Below the pieces are notes generated by a model. That model did no database searches. It worked only from the letters and a program-made list of their open reading frames with translations, and was not told the origin of the DNA. This document shows, in pieces, positions 1-7,885 of a DNA stretch of 32,919 bases. The stretch is from Flavonifractor sp. An306 (GTDB lineage: Bacteria; Bacillota; Clostridia; Oscillospirales; Oscillospiraceae), in contig NZ_NFIQ01000043.1 in the NCBI RefSeq assembly GCF_002159455.1, positions 1 to 32,919 of the forward strand. Reading direction: 5' to 3'. How positions within the stretch are numbered: position 1 is the stretch's first letter; each line of letters starts with the position of its first letter. The translations under genes were made by a program, and so were the position numbers.

Positions 1-1354
1 ACGTGGCGCTGGGGGTAGGCGTCGGCGTAGGGGTCGGTGTCGCGCTGGGGGTGGCGCTGGGCGTGGGGGTGGTCTCCGGCTCAGTTGCGCCCAGCGGGTG
101 GGCGGCAACGCCGGAGGCGTCCAGGGTGTAGAAGGTGGGCACGGAGTTCTCCGTCACATACCACACCACACCGTCCCCGTAGGGAATGGGCTGGCAGTCG
201 GACAGAGGGGCGGCGGCGGTCTGGACCCCGTCGCCGGGCACGCCGCTGGCGTCATAGGTGACATAGTTCAGGGTATCGCCGCTCTTGTCGTTCCACAGCA
301 GATAGCCGCCCTCCAGCCCGGTGGGAGCAAGAACGGGAGTATTGCTGCCGGCGGAGTTGTTCAGCTTGTACTGCAGGCCCTTCCCGGTGGCCTTGTCCAT
401 GTACTGGAAGTACACATACCGGTCGCCGCCTCCGCCTACGCCGTCGTAGTTGAAGGTCATGACGTAGCCGTTGGTGGTCTCCTCCAGACCGCCCACCGAG
501 GCGCCGGTGGTATTGTCACCGATGCTCCCGGCAAAGGTCTGCAGATCCATGTTCCAGCACCAGTCATAGCCGCTGCCGGAGAACTTGCCGGTGGAGGCGT
601 TGGAGTAGTAGCCCACCATCACCGCGCTTCTGGGATAGGCGTCCCCGTGGTCCAGGGCCAGGATCTTCCCGTCCTCGTCCACCAGAATGAACTGGTTGAA
701 GGAGTGGCTGACATAGCCCAGGCTGATGTTCATGACATCGTAGAAGGAGTCGGTGATGGTCATATCGCTCTGGCGCACCGCCATGGTCAGGTTGGCCTGG
801 TGGTTGAGGCCGTCGTCGCTGGTATACATCTCATGGCAGGTGCGGATGTACAGATAGTCGCCATACTCGTCGCACCGCAGGGAGCCGGCGTCAAAGGGAA
901 TGGTGGTTCTGGCGCCCTTCAGGCTGGCCGCCCCCAGGCGGTTCCAGTTCTTGTCGTACTTCACCACCCGGATGACCTCGGTGCTGTCGCTCTCGGCGGC
1001 GTTACTCTGGCCGAACACCAGGAAGTTGTAGCTCTCCCCGGCGAAGAAGCCGCCCCAGATAGGCAGCTCCGGCTGAATGGTGCGGCTGTCCAGGAACGCA
1101 AACGAGGCGCTGTAGTTTTCCACCACCACCTGGCCGCCGGTGTACTCCACCCGGGTGAGGCCGCCGCTCTCATTGGCGTAGAGGTAGGAGGTCACCGGGC
1201 TGCTCCATCTGCTGTAGTTCTGTCTGTTGATGTTGCTGCTCTCTGCCGGCCCGCTTCCCGCCGCCAGGGTGGCGGGAAACAGGGACAGAACCAGGGCCCC
1301 GGCGCAGAAAACCGCGCCCGCCCGCTTCAGGCGATTGGTTTGCTTCATGCTCAT
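1..1354 (-). CDS. secreted protein with Thr/Pro-rich linker, 3' end outside the window
   Basis: The frame is open from an ATG at 1354 to the window edge, about 450 codons. Two in-frame ATGs lie close together (1354 and 1348). The first has AAGGAAAG about 8 bases upstream and is preferred. The N-terminus has Lys/Arg, then a hydrophobic stretch ending in a Leu-Ala-Ala type signal-peptidase site near residue 30, so export is likely. The mature part is a beta-rich, Gly/Tyr/Asp-rich domain that I do not recognise. It resembles the beta-propeller-like surface proteins common in gut Clostridia. The last visible ~25 codons encode Thr-Pro and Ser-Ala-Thr-Pro repeats, a linker that usually precedes a cell-wall or stalk domain. 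That domain would lie outside the window. Secretion is well supported. The function is unknown. Confidence 0.75.
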   Translation of the reverse strand, partial: MSMKQTNRLKRAGAVFCAGALVLSLFPATLAAGSGPAESSNINRQNYSRWSSPVTSYLYANESGGLTRVEYTGGQVVVENYSASFAFLDSRTIQPELPIWGGFFAGESYNFLVFGQSNAAESDSTEVIRVVKYDKNWNRLGAASLKGARTTIPFDAGSLRCDEYGDYLYIRTCHEMYTSDDGLNHQANLTMAVRQSDMTITDSFYDVMNISLGYVSHSFNQFILVDEDGKILALDHGDAYPRSAVMVGYYSNASTGKFSGSGYDWCWNMDLQTFAGSIGDNTTGASVGGLEETTNGYVMTFNYDGVGGGGDRYVYFQYMDKATGKGLQYKLNNSAGSNTPVLAPTGLEGGYLLWNDKSGDTLNYVTYDASGVPGDGVQTAAAPLSDCQPIPYGDGVVWYVTENSVPTFYTLDASGVAAHPLGATEPETTPTPSATPSATPTPTPTPTPSAT

Positions 1355-1393
1355 CCCTACTTTCCTTTCTCTTCTGTTGTACCGCCGATATGG

Positions 1394-1430
1394 AAAAGAG
1401 CCAGACAAACCAAACGGTTTATCTGGCTCT
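1394..1430 (-). terminator. intrinsic terminator of tmRNA
   Basis: On the minus strand a 15-bp stem (AGAGCCAGATAAACC against GGTTTGTCTGGCTCT, one G-U pair) with a 4-base loop is followed by TTTTCC. It begins 2 bases past the tmRNA CCA end and separates tmRNA from the secreted-protein gene. Confidence 0.85.
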
Positions 1431-1432
1431 CC

Positions 1433-1780
1433 TGGTGGAGGCGGGGGGAGTCGAACCCCCGTCCGAAAACGCTTCCGCTGGAACTTCTCCGGGCGCAGAC
1501 GGTCATTTACATTCCCTCGCCCTGGCGTAGGCCGTCAAACTACAGGGTTTGGTAGCTTCATTGTTCATGGTGCGCTCAAAGCTTTGCGCACACACGTGCA
1601 CCACTAAACGACGCCCCATCCCGGACCGTGGTCCTTCCGGGTGGGACGGTCACGGCTTAAGCCGCGACAAGCTCAACGTTATCGTTGTTCTTTAATTTAT
1701 AAGTTGCCCATTTTTCGGATGCTGGGCGCATCCGCCCGCTATTCCAGCCTCTACGTCCCCGTCGAAACCAGTACGCCCCC
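1433..1780 (-). ncRNA. ssrA: transfer-messenger RNA (tmRNA, SsrA)
   Basis: The RNA is 348 nt. Its 5' end carries the tmRNA hallmark GGGGGCGTACTGGTTTCGAC (from 1780). Its 3' end carries a T-arm-like GGTTCGACTCC, an acceptor strand complementary to the 5' end, and an encoded CCA (1435-1433). The internal tag frame ends at a TAA at 1659-1657 with residues NNDNVELVAA. A GCA at 1707-1705 is the likely resume codon, giving a 16-residue tag. The small hydrophobic -VAA end fits recognition by ClpXP-type proteases. tmRNA with SmpB (encoded at 2379-2852) rescues stalled ribosomes and tags nascent chains. The resume codon is inferred; the tag end and RNA termini are clear. Confidence 0.95.
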
Positions 1781-1784
1781 ATGA

Positions 1785-1808
1785 AGCGGCGCGGCTTGCC
1801 GCGCCGCT
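1785..1808 (-). terminator. GC-rich hairpin between ppiB and tmRNA
   Basis: A perfect 11-bp stem, AGCGGCGCGGC with a 2-base centre, ends 4 bases before the tmRNA 5' end. No T-run follows. It could be a weak terminator of ppiB or a processing signal for the tmRNA precursor. No -10 box is visible just upstream of the tmRNA. Confidence 0.45.
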
Positions 1809-1832
1809 GAAATGGAAAAACTGGTATGCTGG

Positions 1833-2354
1833 TCAGCACTTCTCCGGAGCGGGATAGTCCACACCGAAGGTCTCCACGGTGACCGACTTCATCCGCTGGT
1901 CCTCGTAGGGCCGGTCCATCCGGTCCCGCTTGGTGTTCACAATGGCGTCGGCCACCTCCATGCCCTCGATCACCTTGCCGAAGGCGGCGTACTCGCCGTC
2001 CAGGTGGGGGGCCTTCTCCACCATGATGAAGAACTGGCTGCCGGCGGAGTTGGGGTGCATGGCACGGGCCATGGACAGCACGCCCCGGTCATGCTTCAGG
2101 TCGTTCTTCACCCCGTTGTGGGCAAACTCGCCCTTGATGGAGTAGCCCGGGCCGCCCATGCCGGTGCCGTCGGGGCAGCCGCCCTGGATCATGAAGCCGG
2201 GAATGACCCGGTGGAAGATCAGGCCGTTATAAAAACCGGCGTTCACCAGGCTGATGAAGTTATTCACGCTGTTGGGCGCCACCTCGGGGTAGAGTTCGGC
2301 CACCATCTTGCTGCCGTCCTCCATCTCAAAGGTGACGATCGGATTCTGAGCCAT
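1833..2354 (-). CDS. ppiB: cyclophilin-type peptidyl-prolyl cis-trans isomerase
   Basis: This 173-residue protein catalyses cis-trans isomerisation of X-Pro bonds during folding. It has no signal peptide, so it is probably cytoplasmic. The cyclophilin core is intact: FHRVIPGFMIQGG at 48-59 (catalytic Arg49, Phe54, Gln57), SAGSQFFIM at 103-111, and LDGEYAAFGKV at 118-128. The position of the cyclosporin-contacting Trp is His117, as in many bacterial members. The ATG at 2354 has GAAAGGA upstream. It starts 24 bases after the smpB stop on the same strand and is likely cotranscribed with it. Confidence 0.95.
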   Translation of the reverse strand: MAQNPIVTFEMEDGSKMVAELYPEVAPNSVNNFISLVNAGFYNGLIFHRVIPGFMIQGGCPDGTGMGGPGYSIKGEFAHNGVKNDLKHDRGVLSMARAMHPNSAGSQFFIMVEKAPHLDGEYAAFGKVIEGMEVADAIVNTKRDRMDRPYEDQRMKSVTVETFGVDYPAPEKC

Positions 2355-2378
2355 GGGATATCCTTCCTTTCTGTTGTA

Positions 2379-2852
2379 TCAGTAGCCGCCCCGGCGCTGG
2401 GTCTTCATCGCCCGGTCCATTTCCCGCTTGGCGTCCTTGGCAGCGGCGGCGTCCCGTTTGTCATAGAGCTTCTTGCCCTTGGCCAGCCCTATCTCCAGCT
2501 TCACCCGGGGGCCCCGGAAGTAGATGGACAGGGGAACCAGGGCGTAGCCGTCCTGCTTCACTTTGGCAAACAGCCGCAGGATCTCCCGCTTGTGCATCAG
2601 CAGCCGGCGGGCGCGCAGGGGGTCCTTGTTAAAAATATTTCCCTTCTCATAGGGGCTGATGTGCATGCCGTGGACGTGCATCTCCCCGTCCTTGACGATG
2701 CAGAAGGAGTCCTTCAGGTTGACGTGCCCCTGACGGATGGATTTGACCTCGGTACCGGCCAGCTCAATGCCCGCCTCGTACTTATCCTCGATAAAATAGT
2801 CGTGGTAGGCCTTGCTGTTCTTCGCCACTACCTTGAGCCCTTTTCCCTCCAT
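2379..2852 (-). CDS. smpB: SsrA-binding protein SmpB
   Basis: The product is 157 residues, normal for SmpB. It binds the tRNA-like domain of tmRNA and delivers it to stalled ribosomes. Family features are visible: an N-terminal [19 protein letters not shown], then [10 protein letters not shown], the KREI and [18 protein letters not shown] beta-barrel segments, and a basic C-terminal tail ([20 protein letters not shown]) that occupies the mRNA channel. The frame extends upstream to a TTG, but the ATG at 2852 has GGGAGG seven bases before it and matches the family start. Its RNA partner tmRNA is encoded 0.6 kb downstream on the same strand. Confidence 0.97.
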   Translation of the reverse strand: MEGKGLKVVAKNSKAYHDYFIEDKYEAGIELAGTEVKSIRQGHVNLKDSFCIVKDGEMHVHGMHISPYEKGNIFNKDPLRARRLLMHKREILRLFAKVKQDGYALVPLSIYFRGPRVKLEIGLAKGKKLYDKRDAAAAKDAKREMDRAMKTQRRGGY

Positions 2853-2890
2853 GGAGCCGCCTCCCTTCCGGGACAAATCCCTGGAAGTTT

Positions 2891-2896
2891 ATTATA
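2891..2896 (-). promoter_or_regulatory. extended -10 promoter of smpB-ppiB(-ssrA)
   Basis: TATAAT with an upstream TG (TGGTATAAT on the minus strand) lies about 40 bases before the smpB ATG. The -35 at 17-bp spacing is poor (TTTATA). A TTGACA nearby is only 7 bp away and cannot act as its -35. Confidence 0.55.
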
Positions 2897-2962
2897 CCAT
2901 GCCTGTCAATAGGTATAAAGTGTCGTGAGAAGAAATTATTTGGCAATATCCGTCATATTAGG

Positions 2963-2991
2963 TTGCTGTCCTAAATAATATCTGCTATGAT
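2963..2991 (+). promoter_or_regulatory. sigma-A promoter of the carboxypeptidase operon
   Basis: TTGCTG - 17 bp - TATGAT. It lies 60 bases upstream of the ATG at 3051 and is divergent from the smpB promoter. Confidence 0.7.
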
Positions 2992-3050
2992 ACAGTTACA
3001 CTTTACTCTGTAAGCGTAAGAATATCTGTTTCAGCGAGGGGGCGCGTCCC

Positions 3051-3938
3051 ATGGGCAGGGCGGGAACCAAAAAGAAGAAAACAGCCCGGAGCAGCACAAA
3101 GCCCGGCCGGGCTGTGACGGCGGCCGTTCTGGTCTGCCTGTGCGCCGCCCTGGCGCTGGCTCTGGCCGTCATCCGTCCGTGGCAGCGCCGAATCAGGCCG
3201 CCGGAGGATCTCACCGCCACCAGCCTGCTGGTGCTGGACGGCACCGGCGGCGTTATGGCCCAGGTGGAGGCCGACACCCCCCGCTCCCCCTCCAGTCTGA
3301 CCAAAATGCTCACCCTCTATCTGATCTTCGACGACCTGGACGCGGGCAAGTTTACCCTGGAGGATACTGTAACGGTGACGGGCGAGATGGCCACGGCCAA
3401 CGGCTCCAAGTACGGCCTGCGCCCCGGCCAGGCGGTGACGGTGGAACAGCTGCTGGCCGGGGCGATCCTCAACAGCGGCTGCGACTGTATCCAGGCCCTG
3501 GTGTCTCTGTCGGCGGACAGCGAGGAGGCCTTTGTGGAGCGGATGAACCAGGCGGCGGAGGAGCTTGGGCTGGAGGGCTCCCACTTTTCCAACGCCACCG
3601 GACTGGACGCCGCCGACCACTACATGACCGCCCGGGACCTGGGCACCCTGGCCCGGCGGCTGGTGGAGGACCACCCGGAGTATCTGGACTACTCCTCCCA
3701 GGCGGAGCTGGAAATCGGCGGTCTGGAATTCCGCAACCTGAACCGGCTGGTGGGGGCCGACCCCCGGGTGCTGGGGCTCAAGACGGGCACCACCCGCATC
3801 GGGGGCAACAATCTGGTGACCTACGCCAGGCAGGGGGAGGAGAGCTGCTACATCGTGCTGCTGGACAGCGTCAGCGAAACCCGGCGGTTTGCCGAGACCC
3901 AGGAGCTGCTGGACCTGGTATTTGGAGGGGAAGGCTGA
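3051..3938 (+). CDS. D-alanyl-D-alanine carboxypeptidase family protein (serine-type, membrane-anchored)
   Basis: The 295-residue protein belongs to peptidase family S11 (DacA-like), which trims D-Ala from peptidoglycan stem peptides outside the membrane. A basic N-terminus precedes one hydrophobic helix (residues 21-40), a signal anchor. Active-site motifs are SLTK at 82-85 (Ser82 nucleophile, Lys85) and KTGT at 244-247. The middle SxN motif reads Ser142-Gly143-Cys144, so the usual Asn is Cys. The C-terminal beta-sandwich domain of classical DacA is absent. The ATG at 3051 has GAGGGGG 8 bases upstream. The stop overlaps the ATG of the next gene (TGATG), so translation is probably coupled. 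Confidence 0.85.
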   Translation: MGRAGTKKKKTARSSTKPGRAVTAAVLVCLCAALALALAVIRPWQRRIRPPEDLTATSLLVLDGTGGVMAQVEADTPRSPSSLTKMLTLYLIFDDLDAGKFTLEDTVTVTGEMATANGSKYGLRPGQAVTVEQLLAGAILNSGCDCIQALVSLSADSEEAFVERMNQAAEELGLEGSHFSNATGLDAADHYMTARDLGTLARRLVEDHPEYLDYSSQAELEIGGLEFRNLNRLVGADPRVLGLKTGTTRIGGNNLVTYARQGEESCYIVLLDSVSETRRFAETQELLDLVFGGEG

Positions 3939-5635
3939 TGGCAACCAAGGGTAAAAAAAGCGCCCGGACTCCCAAAGGGGCCGGGCCCCGGGTCAATACG
4001 CCGCTGTTTTTCCTGCTGGCGGCCCTGCTGCTGCTCTTCGGCGGGTACTATGACTTTCTGGTGTTTGCCGCGGCCGCCATTCTGGCGGTGCTGCTGGCCC
4101 TGCAGATCCGCCGGACAGGCGGGCTGACGCTGCCCAGGGGGCCCGTCCCCTGGCTGCTGCTGGGGCTGGTGCTGTGCGCCGGGCTCACCCTCCCGGCGGC
4201 GGTGAGCCCAGGCATGGCCCTCACCGGCGTGCTGCGGTGGCTGGCCGCGCTGCTCTTTTTCCTCTACGCCGCCACCTTCACCCAGGAGGAGCGGGGGCTG
4301 ATGCTGGACAGTGTGGCCTGGCAAGGGGCCATCATGGGAGGCATTTCCATCTGCCTGTTTCTGGGCACCCTGCTCACCGGCGGCCAGGACGCCAACGGCC
4401 GCATCGACGGGTTCTTCCAGTATGCCAACACCTACGCCCTGTTTCTGCTGGTGTGTCTGGCCCTGCTGGTTGGCAAAAACAAGCGGCAGCGGCTGGACTG
4501 GACTGCCATGGCGGTGCTGCTGCTGGGGATCTTCCTCACCGGCTCCCGGGGCATCTTTCTGCTGCTGGCGGCGGCGGGCCTCTGCTGGGCCATATACCGG
4601 CTGGCGGTAAAAAAACAGGTCCGCCCGGTGCTGATGGGGGCCGCCGGGGTGCTCCTGGCGGCGGTCCTGGCGGTGGCCCTCAGCGGCGGCATGGTGCTGG
4701 ACCGGCTGGAGGCCATCACCCTGGAGTCCTCCAGCCTGAACGGACGGCTGCTCTACTATCTGGACGGGCTGGAGCTGCTGGCCCAACATCCCTTCGGGGT
4801 GGGCCGGGGCGGCTACCTCTATCTCCAGCCCATCGTGCAGACCGGCCCCTACATCCTCAAATCCATCCACAACGAATACCTCCAGGCCGCGCTGGACGGT
4901 GGGATCCTGTCCGGCGTCCTGCTGCTGGCCCTGGTGTACGTGGTGGTGTTCCACCGGGACACGCCCCTGCGGGAGCGGGCGGCGGCAGCCCTGCTGGGGC
5001 TGCACGCCTGCATCGACTTCGATTTTCAGTTCTTCGCCATGCTCTGCCTGCTGCTGCTGTGCGGCGTGGGGGGCGAGAGGCGGACGGTGGCGGTCAAAAA
5101 GCCGGCGGTCCTGGCCGCCGGCGGGGTGCTGGCAGCGGTATTCGCCTGTTTCACCCTGCCCTACGGGCTCTCCTTCTTCGGCAACAGCCGGGGGGCCTAC
5201 GCCCTGTGGCCCTTTGACCTGTCCCTGGCGGAGGAGCGGCTGCAGGCCTGCGCCGATCTGGAGGAGGCGGGAGAGATCGCCGACGCCATTTTGCGCCAAA
5301 CCAGCCTGTCCATGCTGGCCTGGGACTGCAAATTCGCCCAGGCGGCGGCTGAGGCGGACTACCCCGCCATGGCGACATACCGGTATCAATACTTACAGCT
5401 CAACCCCTACCGCCCGGAGGTCTATCAGGAGATGACCACCCTGCTGGAAAACGCCTGCGTCCAGGCGCCGGAGGGGCTGGAGCTATATCAAACGCTGGCA
5501 GAACAGACCGCGGTGCTGTTGGAGGAGGTGTACGCACGCACAAGCCCGCTGGCCTACAAAATCGCAGATGCGCCCGATTTTTCGTTCCGTCCCGCGCTTT
5601 TGATACGATTAGAAACAATTACAGAAGAGAGGTAA
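3938..5635 (+). CDS. O-antigen ligase/polymerase family membrane protein
   Basis: The 565-residue protein has about ten to eleven hydrophobic helices over residues 20-430. It then has a helical, Glu/Leu/Ala-rich C-terminal tail of about 130 residues that resembles TPR packing. Two signatures of the Wzy_C (O-antigen ligase) superfamily are present: LTGSRG near residue 200 and HNEYLQAALDGG near residue 311, the second at the start of the large extracytoplasmic loop. Family members join or polymerise undecaprenyl-linked glycans at the outer face of the membrane. In a Gram-positive cell this implies wall teichoic/teichuronic acid or capsule work. The start ATG at 3938 overlaps the previous stop. 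A much longer upstream reading frame is a shadow of the carboxypeptidase gene. The acceptor and sugar cannot be read from sequence. Confidence 0.8.
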   Translation: MATKGKKSARTPKGAGPRVNTPLFFLLAALLLLFGGYYDFLVFAAAAILAVLLALQIRRTGGLTLPRGPVPWLLLGLVLCAGLTLPAAVSPGMALTGVLRWLAALLFFLYAATFTQEERGLMLDSVAWQGAIMGGISICLFLGTLLTGGQDANGRIDGFFQYANTYALFLLVCLALLVGKNKRQRLDWTAMAVLLLGIFLTGSRGIFLLLAAAGLCWAIYRLAVKKQVRPVLMGAAGVLLAAVLAVALSGGMVLDRLEAITLESSSLNGRLLYYLDGLELLAQHPFGVGRGGYLYLQPIVQTGPYILKSIHNEYLQAALDGGILSGVLLLALVYVVVFHRDTPLRERAAAALLGLHACIDFDFQFFAMLCLLLLCGVGGERRTVAVKKPAVLAAGGVLAAVFACFTLPYGLSFFGNSRGAYALWPFDLSLAEERLQACADLEEAGEIADAILRQTSLSMLAWDCKFAQAAAEADYPAMATYRYQYLQLNPYRPEVYQEMTTLLENACVQAPEGLELYQTLAEQTAVLLEEVYARTSPLAYKIADAPDFSFRPALLIRLETITEER

Positions 5636-5639
5636 TGTT

Positions 5640-7727
5640 ATGCGTTGGAACAAGAAGCTGCTCTCCGCCCTTCTGCTGGTGGTCATGCTGCTGACGACGG
5701 TGCTGCCCGGCGCCGCCGCCGCGGAGCTCTCCGCCACCTATGAGAAGGCCAGCTACTACGACATCGCCACCACCGCCTACTCCCGGATGCTCCTGTTCCA
5801 GAACGGGGTCACCCCGGCGGCCGACTCCAAGGATCACTACGGCCTCATCGACGCCACCGGCGCGGTGAAGGTTCCCTTCCAGTACGACCTGCTGGAGTCC
5901 ACCGGCGGCGGCTACTTCATCGTAACCCAGGGCGAGCAGATGGGCATTATGGACAGCACCGGCAAGATGGTCCTGGCCCTGGGCGACAACTACATCCAGA
6001 TGAACAACCAGGTCATCAGCGTGGCCGACCAGGACTGGAACACCACCTACTACACCGCCGACATGAAGCCCTCCACCGAGAGCGCCTACTACGGCGAGAG
6101 CAGCGGCTCTGTGGAGATCGAGGGCTACGGCTGGGTGGAAGAGGTGGCCTCCGGCTACTATGTGGCCTACGCCCAGGAGGGCGGCGTGGCCCTGCTGAAC
6201 AGCAGCCACCAGGCCGTGGTGCCCGCCGGGCAGTACGGCTCTCTGACCCTGGCCGGAGTCTCCAACGGGATGCCCTATCTGGAGGCCAGCAGCGAGGATT
6301 ACACCCAGACCTGCATCATTGACGGCACCGGCAAGGTGATCGTCCCCATGGGCAGCTACTCCTATGTAGGCGGCGTCAGCCCCAACGGCAAGATCTCCGT
6401 GTGTACCTGGACCCAGGGCGACGACGGCAGCCGCTCCAACTTTGTGTCCAAGCTCTACGACCTGACCGGCAAGGAGGTCCAGAGCTGGACCGACCGGGAG
6501 GTCAACACCGAGACCTACTTCCGGGATCTGGCCTTCACCCTGGACGGCGAGAAATATGGCACCATGGACGAGAGCGGCAAGACCCTGGTGCCCAACGAGT
6601 TTGACATGCTCACCTCCGCCGGCGACCTGAGCAAGGTGGTGGTGGGCAACGAGAATCCCGCCGACGAGTGGTCCTACATCCTGGGCATGTACTCCGCCGA
6701 CGGCCAGAAGATCCTGGACGTGAAGTACAGCGAGCTCAAGGCCCTGGGCGGCGACTACTTCCGAGTGTATGACGGCGCCCACTACGGCATTGCCAACGGC
6801 TCCGGCCAGTTCACCGTGCCCCTGTCCTATCAGCAGCTGCGGGTCTACTGCCGGGACTTCATTGAAGCCGTGAGCGACAACGGCGGCTCCAAGGTTATCA
6901 ATGTGGAGAACAAGGAGATCATCCCCCAGTCCACGGAGGAGCTGTACGTCTACAAGGATTACAACACCTTTGATTACAACTATTTTGATTACACCAACCT
7001 GGCCCCCTCCTACGACGGGTATGAGGGCACGGTGCTGCCCTTCCGGGTCAAGACCGCCAGCGGCTATGAGACCTACTATGTGGACTACACCACCGGCCAG
7101 TCCCTGGGCTCCCTGCCGGTGCTGGCCTCCAACATCACCTCTGACGGCCGTTTCGTCTACCGGGACAACGCCACCGGGCTGTACGGCTTCGGCCAGCTGA
7201 CCCAGGGCAGCTTCTCCAACCCGGACGCCCCCGCCAGCGGCGCGGGCAGCACGGTGCAGCCCCAGAACGTGGCCTACGCCACCAGCTACTCCATCCTGGT
7301 GGACGGCAAGGCGGTGGAGTTCAAGGCCTACGCCCTGAAGGATGCCAACGGCAACGACACCAACTATCTGAAGGTGCGGGACGTGGCCTACATCCTCAAC
7401 GGCACCCAGGCCCAGTTCAACGTGGACTGGGATGGCGCCGCGGGCAGCATCGTCCTGCAGACCAAGACCCCCTACACCACCGCCAACGGCTCCGAGATGA
7501 ACAGCTCCTTCACCGGCAACCAGCCCTACCAGAAGAATCCGGCCACCGTGCTGGTGGACGGCGTAAAGACCGACTTTGACGCCATCACCCTCACCGACGC
7601 CGGCAACTCCGGACACACCTACTTCAAGATCCGGGATCTGGGCAAGTACCTGGGCTTTGAGGTGACCTGGGACAGCGCCCAGGGCGCCATCGTCATCGAC
7701 ACCACCAAGCCCTACAGCGGCAACTGA
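5640..7727 (+). CDS. secreted WG-repeat protein with C-terminal stalk (copper amine oxidase N-like) domains
   Basis: The 695-residue protein has a clear signal peptide (MRWNKKLL, hydrophobic core, Ala-Ala-Ala cleavage near 27). Residues ~55-470 contain WG/KWG-type beta repeats, for example YGLIDATGAVKVPFQYD and YGTMDESGKTLVPNEFD, each of about 45-60 residues. Residues ~535-690 hold two related modules (ILVDGKAVEFKAYAL... and VLVDGVKTDFDAITL...) of the stalk type often labelled copper amine oxidase N-terminal domain. AGAGAGG lies 7 bases before the ATG, and the gene starts 4 bases after the previous stop, so it is the third gene of the envelope operon. WG-repeat proteins are usually ligand-binding or scaffold surface proteins. 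No catalytic motif is seen. Confidence 0.85.
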   Translation: MRWNKKLLSALLLVVMLLTTVLPGAAAAELSATYEKASYYDIATTAYSRMLLFQNGVTPAADSKDHYGLIDATGAVKVPFQYDLLESTGGGYFIVTQGEQMGIMDSTGKMVLALGDNYIQMNNQVISVADQDWNTTYYTADMKPSTESAYYGESSGSVEIEGYGWVEEVASGYYVAYAQEGGVALLNSSHQAVVPAGQYGSLTLAGVSNGMPYLEASSEDYTQTCIIDGTGKVIVPMGSYSYVGGVSPNGKISVCTWTQGDDGSRSNFVSKLYDLTGKEVQSWTDREVNTETYFRDLAFTLDGEKYGTMDESGKTLVPNEFDMLTSAGDLSKVVVGNENPADEWSYILGMYSADGQKILDVKYSELKALGGDYFRVYDGAHYGIANGSGQFTVPLSYQQLRVYCRDFIEAVSDNGGSKVINVENKEIIPQSTEELYVYKDYNTFDYNYFDYTNLAPSYDGYEGTVLPFRVKTASGYETYYVDYTTGQSLGSLPVLASNITSDGRFVYRDNATGLYGFGQLTQGSFSNPDAPASGAGSTVQPQNVAYATSYSILVDGKAVEFKAYALKDANGNDTNYLKVRDVAYILNGTQAQFNVDWDGAAGSIVLQTKTPYTTANGSEMNSSFTGNQPYQKNPATVLVDGVKTDFDAITLTDAGNSGHTYFKIRDLGKYLGFEVTWDSAQGAIVIDTTKPYSGN

Positions 7728-7737
7728 GCAGCCTTTT

Positions 7738-7773
7738 CCAGCGGGCCGCCGGAACAATCCGGCGGCCCGCTGG
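7738..7773 (+). terminator. strong hairpin after the WG-repeat gene
   Basis: A perfect 16-bp GC-rich stem with a 4-base ACAA loop lies 11 bases past the stop. It lacks a T-run on either strand, so it is an atypical terminator or a 3' stabilising hairpin. Confidence 0.6.
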
Positions 7774-7811
7774 CCGTTGGGGGACACAGGCTGTCTTTTC
7801 CTCCACATTTC

Positions 7812-7844
7812 TTGACAATTTAGGCGAATTTGCGATAGTATAAT
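7812..7844 (+). promoter_or_regulatory. promoter region of the topoisomerase gene
   Basis: TTGACA (7812-7817) and TATAAT (7839-7844) are both perfect but 21 bp apart. A GATAGT sits 16 bp from the -35. Either a weak-spacing promoter or the overlapping GATAGT box drives the gene at 7886. Confidence 0.5.
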
Positions 7845-7885
7845 AAAATTGGAATTTGAATTTGGAAAGGTGCGAGAGAGAGCCC

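Noticed and set aside
2891-2917. TTGACA/TATAAT pair upstream of smpB as one promoter
   Set aside because: The two boxes are only 7 bp apart, so they cannot act together. Only the extended -10 is kept.
5619-7808. 729-codon minus-strand open frame opposite the WG-repeat gene, and similar long frames elsewhere (for example 12034-14370 plus, 19449-22019 minus, 16840-18330 minus)
   Set aside because: They are GC-driven shadows: Gly/Val/His-rich low-complexity translations without ribosome sites, lying exactly opposite genes with clear domain motifs.
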